Assembly (NCBI GenBank): GCA_022794035.1
Contig: JAAWDX010000005.1
Coordinates: 62,001 to 126,000 of the forward strand
Reading direction: 5' to 3'
DNA length: 64,000 bases
Origin: Lachnospiraceae bacterium
GTDB taxonomy: Bacteria; Bacillota; Clostridia; Lachnospirales; Bianqueaceae
The position numbers were made by a program, and so were the translations under genes. The stretch's first letter is position 1. Every line of letters starts with the position of its first letter. The notes below the pieces were generated by a model that was given only the letters and a program-made list of their open reading frames with translations, was not told the DNA's origin and made no database searches. Shown here one piece after another: positions 16,248-25,828 of this stretch.

Positions 16248-17125
16248 GTGATTATGTATTAAGAGGAATGGCGGCTGACGGACAGATTTTGGCTTTTGCC
16301 GCCGTTACATCGGAAATGGTTGAGGAAGCGAGAAAAAGACATGGGACGACACCAGTGGCCACAGCGGCGCTGGGAAGGACAATGACGGCTGCTGCAATGA
16401 TGGCATGTCAGCTAAAAGGAACTAAAGAATCATTGACGATTCAGATTGAAGGATCGGGCCCAATTGGAAAAATCATTACGACCGCAGACGGAAGCGGAGC
16501 AGTGCGGGGATATGTCAGTCAGCCTAAGGTAGAGCTGCCGCCAAAGGAAAAAGGGAAGCTGGACGTTGCCGCAGCGGTTGGCATTGGCGTGATGAATATT
16601 GTCAAGGATTTGGGGTTAAAAGAGCCATATGTTGGCTCAACGCATTTAGTAAGCAGTGAAATTGCAGAGGATTTAGCATATTATTTTACAGTATCTGAGC
16701 AGATTCCTTCAGCAGTGGCATTAGGCGTTCTGGTTAACAAGGATGAAAGTGTATGGACGGCTGGAGGGTATATTTTCCAGATGATGCCGGGAGCATCGGA
16801 TGAAATTGCAGAAAAGCTGCAAGAAAAAGTAACGCATTTTCCGCCTATTTCAAAATATCTGGCAGAGGGCCATACGCCTGAGGAATTGCTGCAGGATATG
16901 CTGGGGGAATTTGATTATCATACTCTGGATAAGGTTGAAACGAGATTTCAATGCAATTGTACGAGAGAACGGGTCAGCGCCGCCTTGATGAGTATCGGGG
17001 AAAAGGATCTGCAGGAGCTGATTGATGAGGGAGAAACGATTGAGATGAGCTGTCATTTCTGCAATGAAAAATATCTCTTTTCTGTAGAAGAAATGCAGGA
17101 TTTATTAAAAAAAATTCAACGATAA
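16244..17125 (+). CDS. hslO: Redox-regulated chaperone Hsp33
   Basis: The 293-residue cytoplasmic holdase becomes active under oxidative stress, when its zinc-bound cysteines form disulfides. The N-terminal domain (SDYVLRGMAADGQILAFAAV) and the C-terminal redox switch, CNCTRERV followed about 30 residues later by CHFC, are complete. The ATG at 16244 overlaps the methyltransferase stop. Confidence 0.95.
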   Translation: MSDYVLRGMAADGQILAFAAVTSEMVEEARKRHGTTPVATAALGRTMTAAAMMACQLKGTKESLTIQIEGSGPIGKIITTADGSGAVRGYVSQPKVELPPKEKGKLDVAAAVGIGVMNIVKDLGLKEPYVGSTHLVSSEIAEDLAYYFTVSEQIPSAVALGVLVNKDESVWTAGGYIFQMMPGASDEIAEKLQEKVTHFPPISKYLAEGHTPEELLQDMLGEFDYHTLDKVETRFQCNCTRERVSAALMSIGEKDLQELIDEGETIEMSCHFCNEKYLFSVEEMQDLLKKIQR

Positions 17126-17141
17126 AAAAATAAAAATGTGC

Positions 17142-17170
17142 TTGCGAAGAAAGAAAATGCATGATAAAAT
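17142..17170 (+). promoter_or_regulatory. tdh-kbl promoter
   Basis: TTGCGA (17142-17147), 17-bp spacer, TAAAAT (17165-17170). The leader contains a small inverted repeat AGGACA/TGTCCT (17183-17188, 17203-17208). Confidence 0.75.
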
Positions 17171-17236
17171 GTGTTTGTAAAGAGGACATCGCAAGCAAGA
17201 AGTGTCCTTCACTCGAAGACATTAGGAGGATTCGTT

Positions 17237-18298
17237 ATGAGCAAAACAATGTATGCGCTGGTTAAATCAGAAGCCGGTGTCGGCCTCACACTGGAAAGAG
17301 TTCCGATTCCAGAGGTAGGTCCCAACGATGTAAAAATTAAGATTCATAAGACTTCTATTTGTGGCACTGATCTTCACATCTATAACTGGGATGAGTGGTC
17401 ACAGGCTACGATCAAGATTCCTACGGTAATCGGTCATGAATATGTAGGAGAAATCGTAGAGGTAGGCGAAGCGGTTTCCGAGTATCAGGTAGGGCAAACC
17501 GTTACAGGTGAAGGGCATATTACCTGCGGCACCTGCCGAAACTGCCGTGAAGGAAATAAGCATTTATGCCGTAATGCAATCGGCGTAGGCGTTAACCGCA
17601 ACGGTGCTTTTGCTGAATATCTGGTTATTCCGAAGGACAATGTAGTTCCGGTCACGATCACCGACACGATTACGGAATCGATGGTATCCTCCTTTGATCC
17701 GCTTGGCAACGCAGTACATACAGCGCTGAGCTTTGATATGGTGGGAGAAGATGTTTTGATTACCGGCTGCGGAGCGATCGGAATCATGGCAGCAGCGATT
17801 GCGCATCATGTGGGAGCTCGCCGTGTAGTTGTTACGGATGTCAATGACTATCGTCTTAATCTTTGTAAAGAAATTACGCCCTCTGTTATTACAGTCAATG
17901 TAGCAAAAGAGAAGCTGGAAGATGCAATGAAAAAGATTGGTCTGAAAGAAGGCTTTGACATTGGTTTAGAGATGTCAGGCAATGGTCCTGCCTTTTCCTC
18001 TATGATTGACAATATGAATAACGGCGGTAAAATCGCAGTGCTGGGAATTCATGCAAAGCAGCCGCAGGTTGACTGGCAGAAGATTGTTTGGAATGGTCTG
18101 ACGATTCGCGGTATTTACGGCCGTAAGGTATTTGATACCTGGAATAAGATGATCTTTATGCTGGAAAGCGGCCTGGATGTAAGAAAAGTATTGACGCATG
18201 AGTTTGATTTTAAAGATTTCCAGAAGGGCTTTGATGTTATGAATACCGGTAAGTCTGGTAAGGTTGTTTTAGACTGGACTTCCGCACACCAGGAATAA
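17237..18298 (+). CDS. tdh: L-threonine 3-dehydrogenase
   Basis: The 353-residue zinc medium-chain dehydrogenase oxidises threonine to 2-amino-3-oxobutyrate with NAD+. Catalytic zinc ligands Cys42 (SICGTDLH) and His67-Glu68 (GHEY), structural zinc cysteines 97, 100, 103 and 111, and the dinucleotide motif [11 protein letters not shown] are visible. ATG 17237 follows AGGAGGA; the in-frame ATG at 17171 lies at the promoter -10. kbl follows 45 nt later and takes the product, so the pair degrades threonine to glycine and acetyl-CoA. Confidence 0.95.
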   Translation: MSKTMYALVKSEAGVGLTLERVPIPEVGPNDVKIKIHKTSICGTDLHIYNWDEWSQATIKIPTVIGHEYVGEIVEVGEAVSEYQVGQTVTGEGHITCGTCRNCREGNKHLCRNAIGVGVNRNGAFAEYLVIPKDNVVPVTITDTITESMVSSFDPLGNAVHTALSFDMVGEDVLITGCGAIGIMAAAIAHHVGARRVVVTDVNDYRLNLCKEITPSVITVNVAKEKLEDAMKKIGLKEGFDIGLEMSGNGPAFSSMIDNMNNGGKIAVLGIHAKQPQVDWQKIVWNGLTIRGIYGRKVFDTWNKMIFMLESGLDVRKVLTHEFDFKDFQKGFDVMNTGKSGKVVLDWTSAHQE

Positions 18299-18343
18299 TG
18301 ATTTATAGAATCCATTAAAATATCAGTCAGACAGGAGATTACA

Positions 18344-19525
18344 ATGAAAACAGCATATAAGTATTTTCAAGAGACATTAAGTCAGTTAAAAGCAGACGGT
18401 CTGTATAAAAATGAGCGCATCATTACCACACCGCAGCAGAGCCATATTGATACAACGGCGGCTAAAAATGTAATCAACATGTGCGCCAATAACTATCTTG
18501 GCTTATCCAATAATGAAAGATTGATTGCCGCAGCAAAGGATAGCTATGATAAGTGGGGCTATGGCCTTTCTTCCGTGCGTTTCATCTGTGGTACGCAGGA
18601 GATCCATAAGGATCTGGAGAAAAAAATCAGTGATTTTCTTGGCATGGACGATACGATTTTGTACAGCTCCTGCTTCGATGCCAATGGAGGCCTGTTCGAG
18701 ACGCTGCTGGATGCAGAATGTGCGATCATCAGCGATGAGTTAAACCATGCCAGCATTATTGATGGCGTTCGTCTGTGTAAGGCACAGAGATTCCGTTATA
18801 AAAACAATGACATGGATGATTTAAAACGCTGCTTAGAAGAAGCTAAGGATGCGAAAATCAAATTGATTGCTACCGACGGCGTATTCTCCATGGATGGCAT
18901 TATCGCTAATCTGCAGGGAATTTGTGATCTGGCAGAAGAGTATGATGCATTGGTGATGGTAGATGATAGCCATGCCGTTGGATTCATGGGTGAGCATGGA
19001 CGCGGCACACATGAAGCATGTGGCGTTATGGGACGCGTAGATATCATCACAGGTACGCTTGGCAAGGCACTTGGCGGAGCCTCTGGCGGTTATACCAGCG
19101 CACGTCAGGAAATTGTGGATATGCTTCGTCAGAAGAGCCGTCCCTATCTGTTTTCTAATACACTTGCTCCCGCGATTGCAAGCGCAGCTCATGAGACCTT
19201 TACCATGCTGATGGAGAGCACGGCGCTGCGTGATAAGGTGCATGAAAATACCCGCTATTTTAGAGAAGAGATGGAAAAGGTTGGATTTGATATCATCCCC
19301 AGTACGCATCCGATCGTAGCCGTGATGTTCTATGATGCGCATGTGGCCGGTAAGGTTGCAGAGCGTATGCTGGAGCTGGGTGTGTATGTAACCAGCTTTG
19401 TATATCCGGTTGTTCCGAAAGGAAAGGCAAGAATCCGTACTCAGGTTTCCGCTGCACACAGCAAGGAGGATCTGGATTACGTGGTGAAATGCTTTAAGCA
19501 GGTTAAGGAAGAAATGGGTCTGTAA
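18344..19525 (+). CDS. kbl: Glycine C-acetyltransferase (2-amino-3-ketobutyrate CoA ligase)
   Basis: The 393-residue PLP enzyme of the alpha-oxoamine synthase family cleaves 2-amino-3-oxobutyrate with CoA to glycine and acetyl-CoA. Lys241 in [15 protein letters not shown] should form the Schiff base; the DDSHAVGF and NHASIID segments line the cofactor site. It follows tdh in one transcript, has ribosome binding site CAGGAG, and is closed by the terminator at 19547. Confidence 0.95.
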   Translation: MKTAYKYFQETLSQLKADGLYKNERIITTPQQSHIDTTAAKNVINMCANNYLGLSNNERLIAAAKDSYDKWGYGLSSVRFICGTQEIHKDLEKKISDFLGMDDTILYSSCFDANGGLFETLLDAECAIISDELNHASIIDGVRLCKAQRFRYKNNDMDDLKRCLEEAKDAKIKLIATDGVFSMDGIIANLQGICDLAEEYDALVMVDDSHAVGFMGEHGRGTHEACGVMGRVDIITGTLGKALGGASGGYTSARQEIVDMLRQKSRPYLFSNTLAPAIASAAHETFTMLMESTALRDKVHENTRYFREEMEKVGFDIIPSTHPIVAVMFYDAHVAGKVAERMLELGVYVTSFVYPVVPKGKARIRTQVSAAHSKEDLDYVVKCFKQVKEEMGL

Positions 19526-19546
19526 ACGATAAGGCTTATTATAGAG

Positions 19547-19590
19547 AGGCGCCGGTACCCCTTGTGGGTGCCAGCGCCTTTTCTATTTTA
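19547..19590 (+). terminator. Intrinsic terminator between kbl and gltD
   Basis: Long stem AGGCGC-CGGTACCC with GGGTGCC-A-GCGCCT (19547-19579) followed by TTTTCTATTTTATTT. It ends tdh-kbl, and it is also placed to block gltBD transcripts from the other strand. Confidence 0.88.
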
Positions 19591-19595
19591 TTTAT

Positions 19596-21092
19596 TTATT
19601 TGGCCAAACAGGTATATCCCATTAAATATTCATCAATTGCGGCGGCCGCAGCACGGCCTTCTGCGATCGCCCAAACAACGAGAGACTGACCGCGGCGCAT
19701 GTCGCCGGCGGCAAAGACCTTGGGCACATTTGTTGCATAGCCGCCGTCGATGGTTTGTACAGCAGAGCTTGGCGCAGTTTGCAGCTCAAAGGCGTTGATC
19801 AAGGCGGGAGCCGGCCCGGTAAAGCCGCAGGCAATCAGGAGGAGCTCGCAGGGAAGCGTCTTTTCAGAGCCGGGAACTTCATACGGGATCATACGGCCAG
19901 TAGCAGGATCTGGCTTGAAGGCCAGCGAAACGATGACAGCCTCCTTCAATTGTCCGTCTGCATCAGAGAGCAATTCCTTAACGGTAGTTTCGTAAAGACG
20001 CGGATCATGACCAAAGACGGCGATAGCCTCCTGCTGACCATAATCTGTTTTAGCAATGCGGGGCCATTCGGGCCATGGATTGGTATCAGAGCGCTGCAGA
20101 GGAGGCTGCGGCATCATTTCCAGCTGTACAAGGCTGCGGCAGCCGTGGCGAATCGCAGTTGCGCAGCAATCATTTCCCGTATCGCCGCCCCCTACAATGA
20201 TTACGTGCTTATCCTGAGCGGAAATATACTGTCCATCCTTCAGATCCGAATCGAGCAAGCTCTTCGTTGTCTGAGAGAGAAAATCAACAGCAAAATAAAC
20301 TCCCTTCGCAGTTTCACGGCCCTTAACAGAAAGGTCCCTCGGGTTCTGAGCACCGCAGCAAAGCAGTACCGCATCATATTCGGCCGTCAGCGATGCAGGC
20401 GTCACATCTGTACCTACTTCAACGCCCAGCAAAAACTGCACACCCTCCGCCTTCATCAAATTTACCCGGCGCTCAATGACATGCTTATCCAGCTTCATAT
20501 TAGGAATGCCATACATGAGCAGTCCGCCGGGACGGTCCGCCTTTTCATACACCGTTACCTGATGGCCGCGCCTATTCAGAAGGTCCGCAGCCGCCAGGCC
20601 GGCAGGGCCGGAGCCAATCACGGCTATCTTCTTATCCGAGCGTGACACACGGGGGCGGGGAGCGATCAACTGATGGGCAAAGCCATACTCAATCAGCGCC
20701 AGTTCATTCTCGCGGATGGTAACAGCATCATCCATCAGGCCACCGCAGGTGCAGGCCGCTTCACACAGGGCGGGGCAGACCCGTCCTGTAAATTCAGGAA
20801 AGCTGGCAGTTTTAAGAAGCCGCGATAATGCAGCCTCCCAGGCGCCCGTGTATAGAAGGTCATTCCACTCCGGGATCAGATTATGCAGCGGACAGCCGGA
20901 GTAGGCTCCGTTTAAATGCAGACAGGACTGGCAGAAGGGAACACCGCAGTCCATGCAGCGTGCCGCTTGTTCCTGACGGGTTTCGGCAGAGACGGGCGAA
21001 TGGAATTCATTAAAATTTTGAATGCGGGTTAATGGATCAGCAGAAGAGCTTGCTTGACGGCTGTATTCCATAAAACCAGTTATTTTTCCCAT
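19596..21092 (-). CDS. gltD: Glutamate synthase, NADPH-dependent small subunit
   Basis: The 498-residue subunit passes electrons from NADPH through FAD and two Fe-S clusters to GltB. N-terminal cysteines (CMDCGVPFCQSC, then GCPLHN, CPALCEAAC) hold the clusters; GSGPAGLAAADLL is the FAD site and GGGDTGNDC the NADPH site; GYATNVPKVFAAGD closes the FAD domain. It starts 10 nt after the gltB stop, as in the usual gltBD operon. Confidence 0.96.
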   Translation of the reverse strand: MGKITGFMEYSRQASSSADPLTRIQNFNEFHSPVSAETRQEQAARCMDCGVPFCQSCLHLNGAYSGCPLHNLIPEWNDLLYTGAWEAALSRLLKTASFPEFTGRVCPALCEAACTCGGLMDDAVTIRENELALIEYGFAHQLIAPRPRVSRSDKKIAVIGSGPAGLAAADLLNRRGHQVTVYEKADRPGGLLMYGIPNMKLDKHVIERRVNLMKAEGVQFLLGVEVGTDVTPASLTAEYDAVLLCCGAQNPRDLSVKGRETAKGVYFAVDFLSQTTKSLLDSDLKDGQYISAQDKHVIIVGGGDTGNDCCATAIRHGCRSLVQLEMMPQPPLQRSDTNPWPEWPRIAKTDYGQQEAIAVFGHDPRLYETTVKELLSDADGQLKEAVIVSLAFKPDPATGRMIPYEVPGSEKTLPCELLLIACGFTGPAPALINAFELQTAPSSAVQTIDGGYATNVPKVFAAGDMRRGQSLVVWAIAEGRAAAAAIDEYLMGYTCLAK

Positions 21093-21102
21093 GATAAGTA
21101 CC

Positions 21103-24100
21103 TCACTTCTGTGTTAATGCATAAAAGGCTTCCAGCTGTGCCTGCTCATGGCTTTTTCCATCTGCTTCCAGCTGCGCTGTGGTTTGGAGCATTTTCTGAT
21201 AATCATGCGGGATAATCTTTTTAAACTTTGAGATAGAGGCTTCAAAATCTGAAAGGATGCGCTCAGCCTTAGGAGAATGCGTAGCAGCCAGGTGTTCCAG
21301 AAGCATCTGGCGAAGCTCCTCAATATCCACTGGGTCATGCAGCATTTCCACAGTGACCAGCGATTTATTGACTCTTAGGTATAGATCATGATCCTCATCC
21401 AGGACATAGGCAATGCCACCTGACATACCCGCTGCAAAGTTCTTGCCGGTGCGGCCAAGGACGGCAATGCGGCCGCCGGTCATATATTCGCAGCCGTGGT
21501 CTCCAACACCCTCTACAACAGCGAGCGCGCCGGAATTACGGACGGCAAAGCGTTCGCCGGCGATACCATTGATGAAGGCCTTACCGCCGGTAGCACCGTA
21601 GAGAGCCACATTGCCGATGATGATATTTTCCTCCGGTTTGAAAACACTCTGGTGAGGCGGATATACAATGAGCTTGCCGCCGCTTAAGCCCTTTCCAAAA
21701 TAATCGTTGGCGTCTCCGCTGAGCTCAAGCGTTTCTCCCTGAGGGATGAAAGCGCCAAAGGATTGACCGCCGCCTCCGCTGCATTGAATGATATAGGTGT
21801 CATCCGGCAGAGAGCTTCCATGAAGACGGGTGATCTCACTGCCCAGCGTAGTGCCAAAGCTGCGGTCCGTTGAGCTCACTCTTACCTTGAGCGTTTGAGG
21901 AGCAGCCTCAGGCAGCGAGGAAGCAAGCTTTTGCAAAAGAACCTTTTGATCCAGCGTATGCTCCAACTGAAAATCATATTGATCCGATTGGCTAAAGCAG
22001 ACGTTAGCAGGGGAAGACGATAATAAAGAAGAAAGGTCCAGCGAAGCAGCCCGCTGCGTAGGCTGTGCCTTGCGCATCTGCAAAAGATCAGAACGTCCAA
22101 CAAGCTCGCGAATAGTGCGAATGCCCAGCTTTGCCATGAGCTCTCTCATTTCCTGAGCGATATAGGTCATAAAGTTGACGATATATTCCGGCTTGCCTTT
22201 GAAGCGTTTGCGCAAGGCAGGATTTTGCGTAGCGATACCGGCCGGACAGGTATCCAGATTGCATACACGCATCATGACGCAGCCCATGGTGACAAGAGGA
22301 GCGGTAGCAAATCCAAATTCCTCTGCCCCCAGCATACAGGCGATCACAACATCGCGGCCGGTCATGAGCTTGCCGTCTGTCTCCAGCCGGACATGTGAGC
22401 GAAGTCCGTTTTGCAGAAGAGTTTGATGCGTCTCAGCAATGCCGAGCTCCCAGGGGAGTCCTGCATTATGGATAGAGCTATGCGGAGCCGCGCCGGTGCC
22501 GCCGTCATATCCGGAGATCAGGATCACCTGAGCGCCTCCTTTAGCAACACCGGAGGCAATGGTGCCCACACCGGCTTCGGAAACAAGTTTGACAGAGATA
22601 TCGGCCGCTGGATTCGCATTTTTAAGGTCATAGATGAGCTGAGCCAGATCTTCAATAGAATAGATATCATGGTGCGGCGGTGGCGAGATGAGCGCCACGC
22701 CCGGTGTGGAATACCGTGTTTGAGCGATCCAAGGGTACACCTTTTTGCCGGGAAGGTGACCACCCTCGCCCGGCTTGGCGCCCTGCGCCAGCTTGATTTG
22801 GATTTCTTTGGCGGATACGAGATATTCACTGGTAACGCCAAAGCGGCCGGAGGCCACCTGCTTGATGGCAGAATTTTTGGACGTGTGCAGACGGGAGGGA
22901 GCCTCGCCGCCCTCGCCGCTGTTGGATTTGCCGCCGAGCTGGTTCATGGCCTCTGCCAGACATTCATGGGCTTCCTGTGAGAGCGAGCCATAAGACATGG
23001 CGCCGGTCTTGAAATGCTTGACAATCTCGCTGACGGGCTCGACCTCGGAGAGCGGGATGCCGCCATCGGGGTCAAAAGTGAACTCCAGAAGGCCGCGCAG
23101 CGTATGAGGATGGTTTTCATCGTCGATGAGCGCCGTGTATTGCTTGAAAAGATCATAGCGGGCGAGCTGGCAGGACTGGCGCAGGAGCGTGATGGCGGCC
23201 GGGCTGTACATGTGGTCTTCGCCCTTGGCATTGGAGCGCAGCTTGTGCATGCCGGGAGCATCGAGCGCGGGGTCGGTGGAGAGCCCCAGCGGGTCGAAGG
23301 CCGTGCTGTGGTACCATTCGGCGCCCTCCTGGATTTCTTCAAGGCCGATCCCGCCGACGCGGCTGATGGTATTGGTAAAATATTTCTGAATGACGTTTTG
23401 ATTAAGCCCAACGGCCTCGAATACCTGAGCGCCGCGGTATGACTGGATGGTGGAAATGCCCATTTTGGCAGCGATTTTGACGATGCCGTGCAGGATGGCG
23501 TGATTGTAGGCGTCGATGGCGGCGGTATACTCTTTGTTTAAAAGGCCTGTATCGATCATCTCGCGGATGCATTCATGGGCCAGATAAGGATGGATTGCTG
23601 TGGCGCCGTAACCCAAAAGGGTAGCAAAATGATGGACATCGCGCGGCTCGCCGGATTCTAAGATGAGCGAGACGGCGGTGCGTTTTTTGGTCTCGATCAG
23701 ATGATGTTCTACGGCAGATACAGCGAGCAGAGAAGGGATGGCGACATGATTCTCGTCGACGCCGCGATCAGAAAGAATGAGGATGTTGGCGCCGTCTCGA
23801 TAGGCGCGGTCACAGGCAATAAAAAGCTGTTCTAGCACCCGGGCCAGCGGCGCAGTTTTATAATAAAGAAGCGAAATAGTAGCCGTTTGAAAGCCCGGGA
23901 GCTGCATGGTCTTGATTTTGAGCAGGTCCAGCGAGGTCAAAATGGGATTTTGAATCTGCAGGGACCGGCAGTTTTCAGGCTGTTCAGCGAGCAGATTGCC
24001 GCCCGAGCCGATATAAACCGTGGTATCTGTGATGATCTCTTCGCGGATGGAGTCCAGCGGCGGATTGGTCACCTGCGCAAAATGCTGCTTAAAATAGTTA

Positions 24101-25614
24101 AACAGCGGCTGGTGCTTTTCTGAAAGAACAGCAAGGGGAATATCCGCCCCCATGGCAGCGGTCGCCTCCAGCCCATTTTGAGCCATGGGCAGGATAGAGG
24201 TCTTGACCTCTTCATAGGTATAGCCAAAGGCCTTATAGAGCCGGCTTCGCTGCAGTGGCGTAAAGCCTGGGAGCTTTTGGTTAGGAATCGCAAGATCCTT
24301 TAAGTGGTGTAGATGAGCGTCCAGCCATTCCCCATAGGGCTTCGCGGCAGCAAAAGCTTCTTTGATCTCGCGGTCACTGAGGATTTTTCCGGAAACGGTA
24401 TCAATAAGCAGCATTTTGCCGGGTTCCAGACGAGATTTTTGCACAATGGCCTCAGGAGGCAGATCCAGCACGCCCACTTCAGAGGCCAGCACAAGAAAGC
24501 CATCCGCAGTGAGATAATACCGGGAGGGACGGAGACCGTTGCGGTCTAAAACAGCGCCTACAGTGTCGCCGTCGGAAAAGAGAATCGAGGCAGGACCGTC
24601 CCACGGCTCCATCATGGTGGCATAATAATGATACAGATCCCGTTTGGCACGGCTGATATTCTGATCATTGGACCATGGCTCCGGGATCGTAATCATGATG
24701 GCCAGCGGAAGCGGCATGCCGTTCATGACAAGAAATTCCAGAGTATTATCCAGCATGGCAGAATCAGAGCCCTCCTGGCTGATAACCGGGAGGATTTTCT
24801 GCATATCGTCTGCATTAAATACGGCAGACTGCATGGTTTCCTCACGCGCCAGCATGCGGTCAGCATTGCCGCGGATGGTATTGATTTCTCCGTTGTGCAG
24901 GATAAAGCGATTGGGATGCGCACGCTCCCAGCTGGGCGTGGTATTGGTTGAAAAGCGTGAATGCACCATGGCGATGGCAGAGCGATAGGCAGGATCCTGC
25001 AGATCCGGGTAAAAGCGGCGCAGCTGATGCACCAAAAACATGCCCTTATATACAATTGTCCGGCTGGACAAACTCGGCACATAGGTGTTTCGGTTGGATT
25101 GCTCAAAAACGCGCCGCAGCAGATAGAGGCGGCGGTCAAAGGCCAGACCGCACGGCAGAGAGTCCGGCCGCTTGATAAAGCACTGCATGATACAGGGCAT
25201 GCAGTCTCTGGCGTGCGCACCGAGAATGTCAGCATTGACAGGCACCTCACGCCAGCCCAGAAACTCAAGCTCTTCCTGCTGACAGATGATTTCCAGCAGC
25301 TTCATGGCTTGCCTGCGCAGCAGTGCATTTTGCGGAAAGAAAAACATGCCCACACCGTAATCCCGTGCTTTGCCAAGGGTAATCCCGCATTTTTTGGCGG
25401 CCTTTTGAAAAAAGGAATGTGAGATTTGCAGCATGATGCCTACGCCGTCTCCTGTTTCGCCGGCAGCGTCCTTGCCGGCGCGGTGCTCCAGCTTTTCTAC
25501 AATCTGAAGCGCCTGATCTACGGTTTCATGCGTTTGCAGTCCTTTTATATTGACAACGGCTCCAATACCGCAATTATCATGTTCAAATGAAGGATCATAT
25601 AAAGAGTTTTGCAT
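21103..25614 (-). CDS. gltB: Glutamate synthase, large subunit
   Basis: The 1503-residue subunit turns glutamine and 2-oxoglutarate into two glutamates. After a short propeptide, Cys15 (DNCGIGAV) becomes the N-terminal nucleophile of the class II amidotransferase domain. The FMN synthase domain follows (GEGGEAPSRLHTSKNS, PGEGGHLPG), with the 3Fe-4S cysteines in CVMMRVCNLDTCPAGIATQ, and the C-terminal beta-helix carries GxxxG repeats. Length and order are standard. Transcription starts from 25702-25730 and meets a hairpin with a T-run before the gene, so attenuation is possible. Confidence 0.97.
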   Translation of the reverse strand: MQNSLYDPSFEHDNCGIGAVVNIKGLQTHETVDQALQIVEKLEHRAGKDAAGETGDGVGIMLQISHSFFQKAAKKCGITLGKARDYGVGMFFFPQNALLRRQAMKLLEIICQQEELEFLGWREVPVNADILGAHARDCMPCIMQCFIKRPDSLPCGLAFDRRLYLLRRVFEQSNRNTYVPSLSSRTIVYKGMFLVHQLRRFYPDLQDPAYRSAIAMVHSRFSTNTTPSWERAHPNRFILHNGEINTIRGNADRMLAREETMQSAVFNADDMQKILPVISQEGSDSAMLDNTLEFLVMNGMPLPLAIMITIPEPWSNDQNISRAKRDLYHYYATMMEPWDGPASILFSDGDTVGAVLDRNGLRPSRYYLTADGFLVLASEVGVLDLPPEAIVQKSRLEPGKMLLIDTVSGKILSDREIKEAFAAAKPYGEWLDAHLHHLKDLAIPNQKLPGFTPLQRSRLYKAFGYTYEEVKTSILPMAQNGLEATAAMGADIPLAVLSEKHQPLFNYFKQHFAQVTNPPLDSIREEIITDTTVYIGSGGNLLAEQPENCRSLQIQNPILTSLDLLKIKTMQLPGFQTATISLLYYKTAPLARVLEQLFIACDRAYRDGANILILSDRGVDENHVAIPSLLAVSAVEHHLIETKKRTAVSLILESGEPRDVHHFATLLGYGATAIHPYLAHECIREMIDTGLLNKEYTAAIDAYNHAILHGIVKIAAKMGISTIQSYRGAQVFEAVGLNQNVIQKYFTNTISRVGGIGLEEIQEGAEWYHSTAFDPLGLSTDPALDAPGMHKLRSNAKGEDHMYSPAAITLLRQSCQLARYDLFKQYTALIDDENHPHTLRGLLEFTFDPDGGIPLSEVEPVSEIVKHFKTGAMSYGSLSQEAHECLAEAMNQLGGKSNSGEGGEAPSRLHTSKNSAIKQVASGRFGVTSEYLVSAKEIQIKLAQGAKPGEGGHLPGKKVYPWIAQTRYSTPGVALISPPPHHDIYSIEDLAQLIYDLKNANPAADISVKLVSEAGVGTIASGVAKGGAQVILISGYDGGTGAAPHSSIHNAGLPWELGIAETHQTLLQNGLRSHVRLETDGKLMTGRDVVIACMLGAEEFGFATAPLVTMGCVMMRVCNLDTCPAGIATQNPALRKRFKGKPEYIVNFMTYIAQEMRELMAKLGIRTIRELVGRSDLLQMRKAQPTQRAASLDLSSLLSSSPANVCFSQSDQYDFQLEHTLDQKVLLQKLASSLPEAAPQTLKVRVSSTDRSFGTTLGSEITRLHGSSLPDDTYIIQCSGGGGQSFGAFIPQGETLELSGDANDYFGKGLSGGKLIVYPPHQSVFKPEENIIIGNVALYGATGGKAFINGIAGERFAVRNSGALAVVEGVGDHGCEYMTGGRIAVLGRTGKNFAAGMSGGIAYVLDEDHDLYLRVNKSLVTVEMLHDPVDIEELRQMLLEHLAATHSPKAERILSDFEASISKFKKIIPHDYQKMLQTTAQLEADGKSHEQAQLEAFYALTQK

Positions 25615-25633
25615 TTGTGCCTCCCCCGAATCT

Positions 25634-25676
25634 GTAAAAAGAGTAAAAGCGTCCTACCCCATGAAGGGCAGAACGC
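25634..25676 (-). terminator. gltB: Terminator-like hairpin in the gltB leader
   Basis: On the minus strand GCGTTCTGCCC and GGGGTAGGACGC pair across 25649-25676, followed by TTTTACTCTTTTTAC (25634-25648). It lies between the gltB promoter and start codon, as an attenuator would. Confidence 0.5.
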
Positions 25677-25701
25677 CATTGTTCTTGTTTCATTCCCGAC
25701 T

Positions 25702-25730
25702 AGTATACTGCGAATAGAAAAGAGAGTCAA
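25702..25730 (-). promoter_or_regulatory. gltB: gltBD promoter
   Basis: Minus strand TTGACT (25725-25730), 17-bp spacer, TATACT (25702-25707). Confidence 0.82.
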
Positions 25731-25828
25731 TAGAAAAATGAAGGATCATCATATATTTGTTGCAATAAACAAGAGGATAAAGCAAGGAGGATCGCTGTTT
25801 ATGCAATTTTAAAAAAGCAAAGCTTCAT

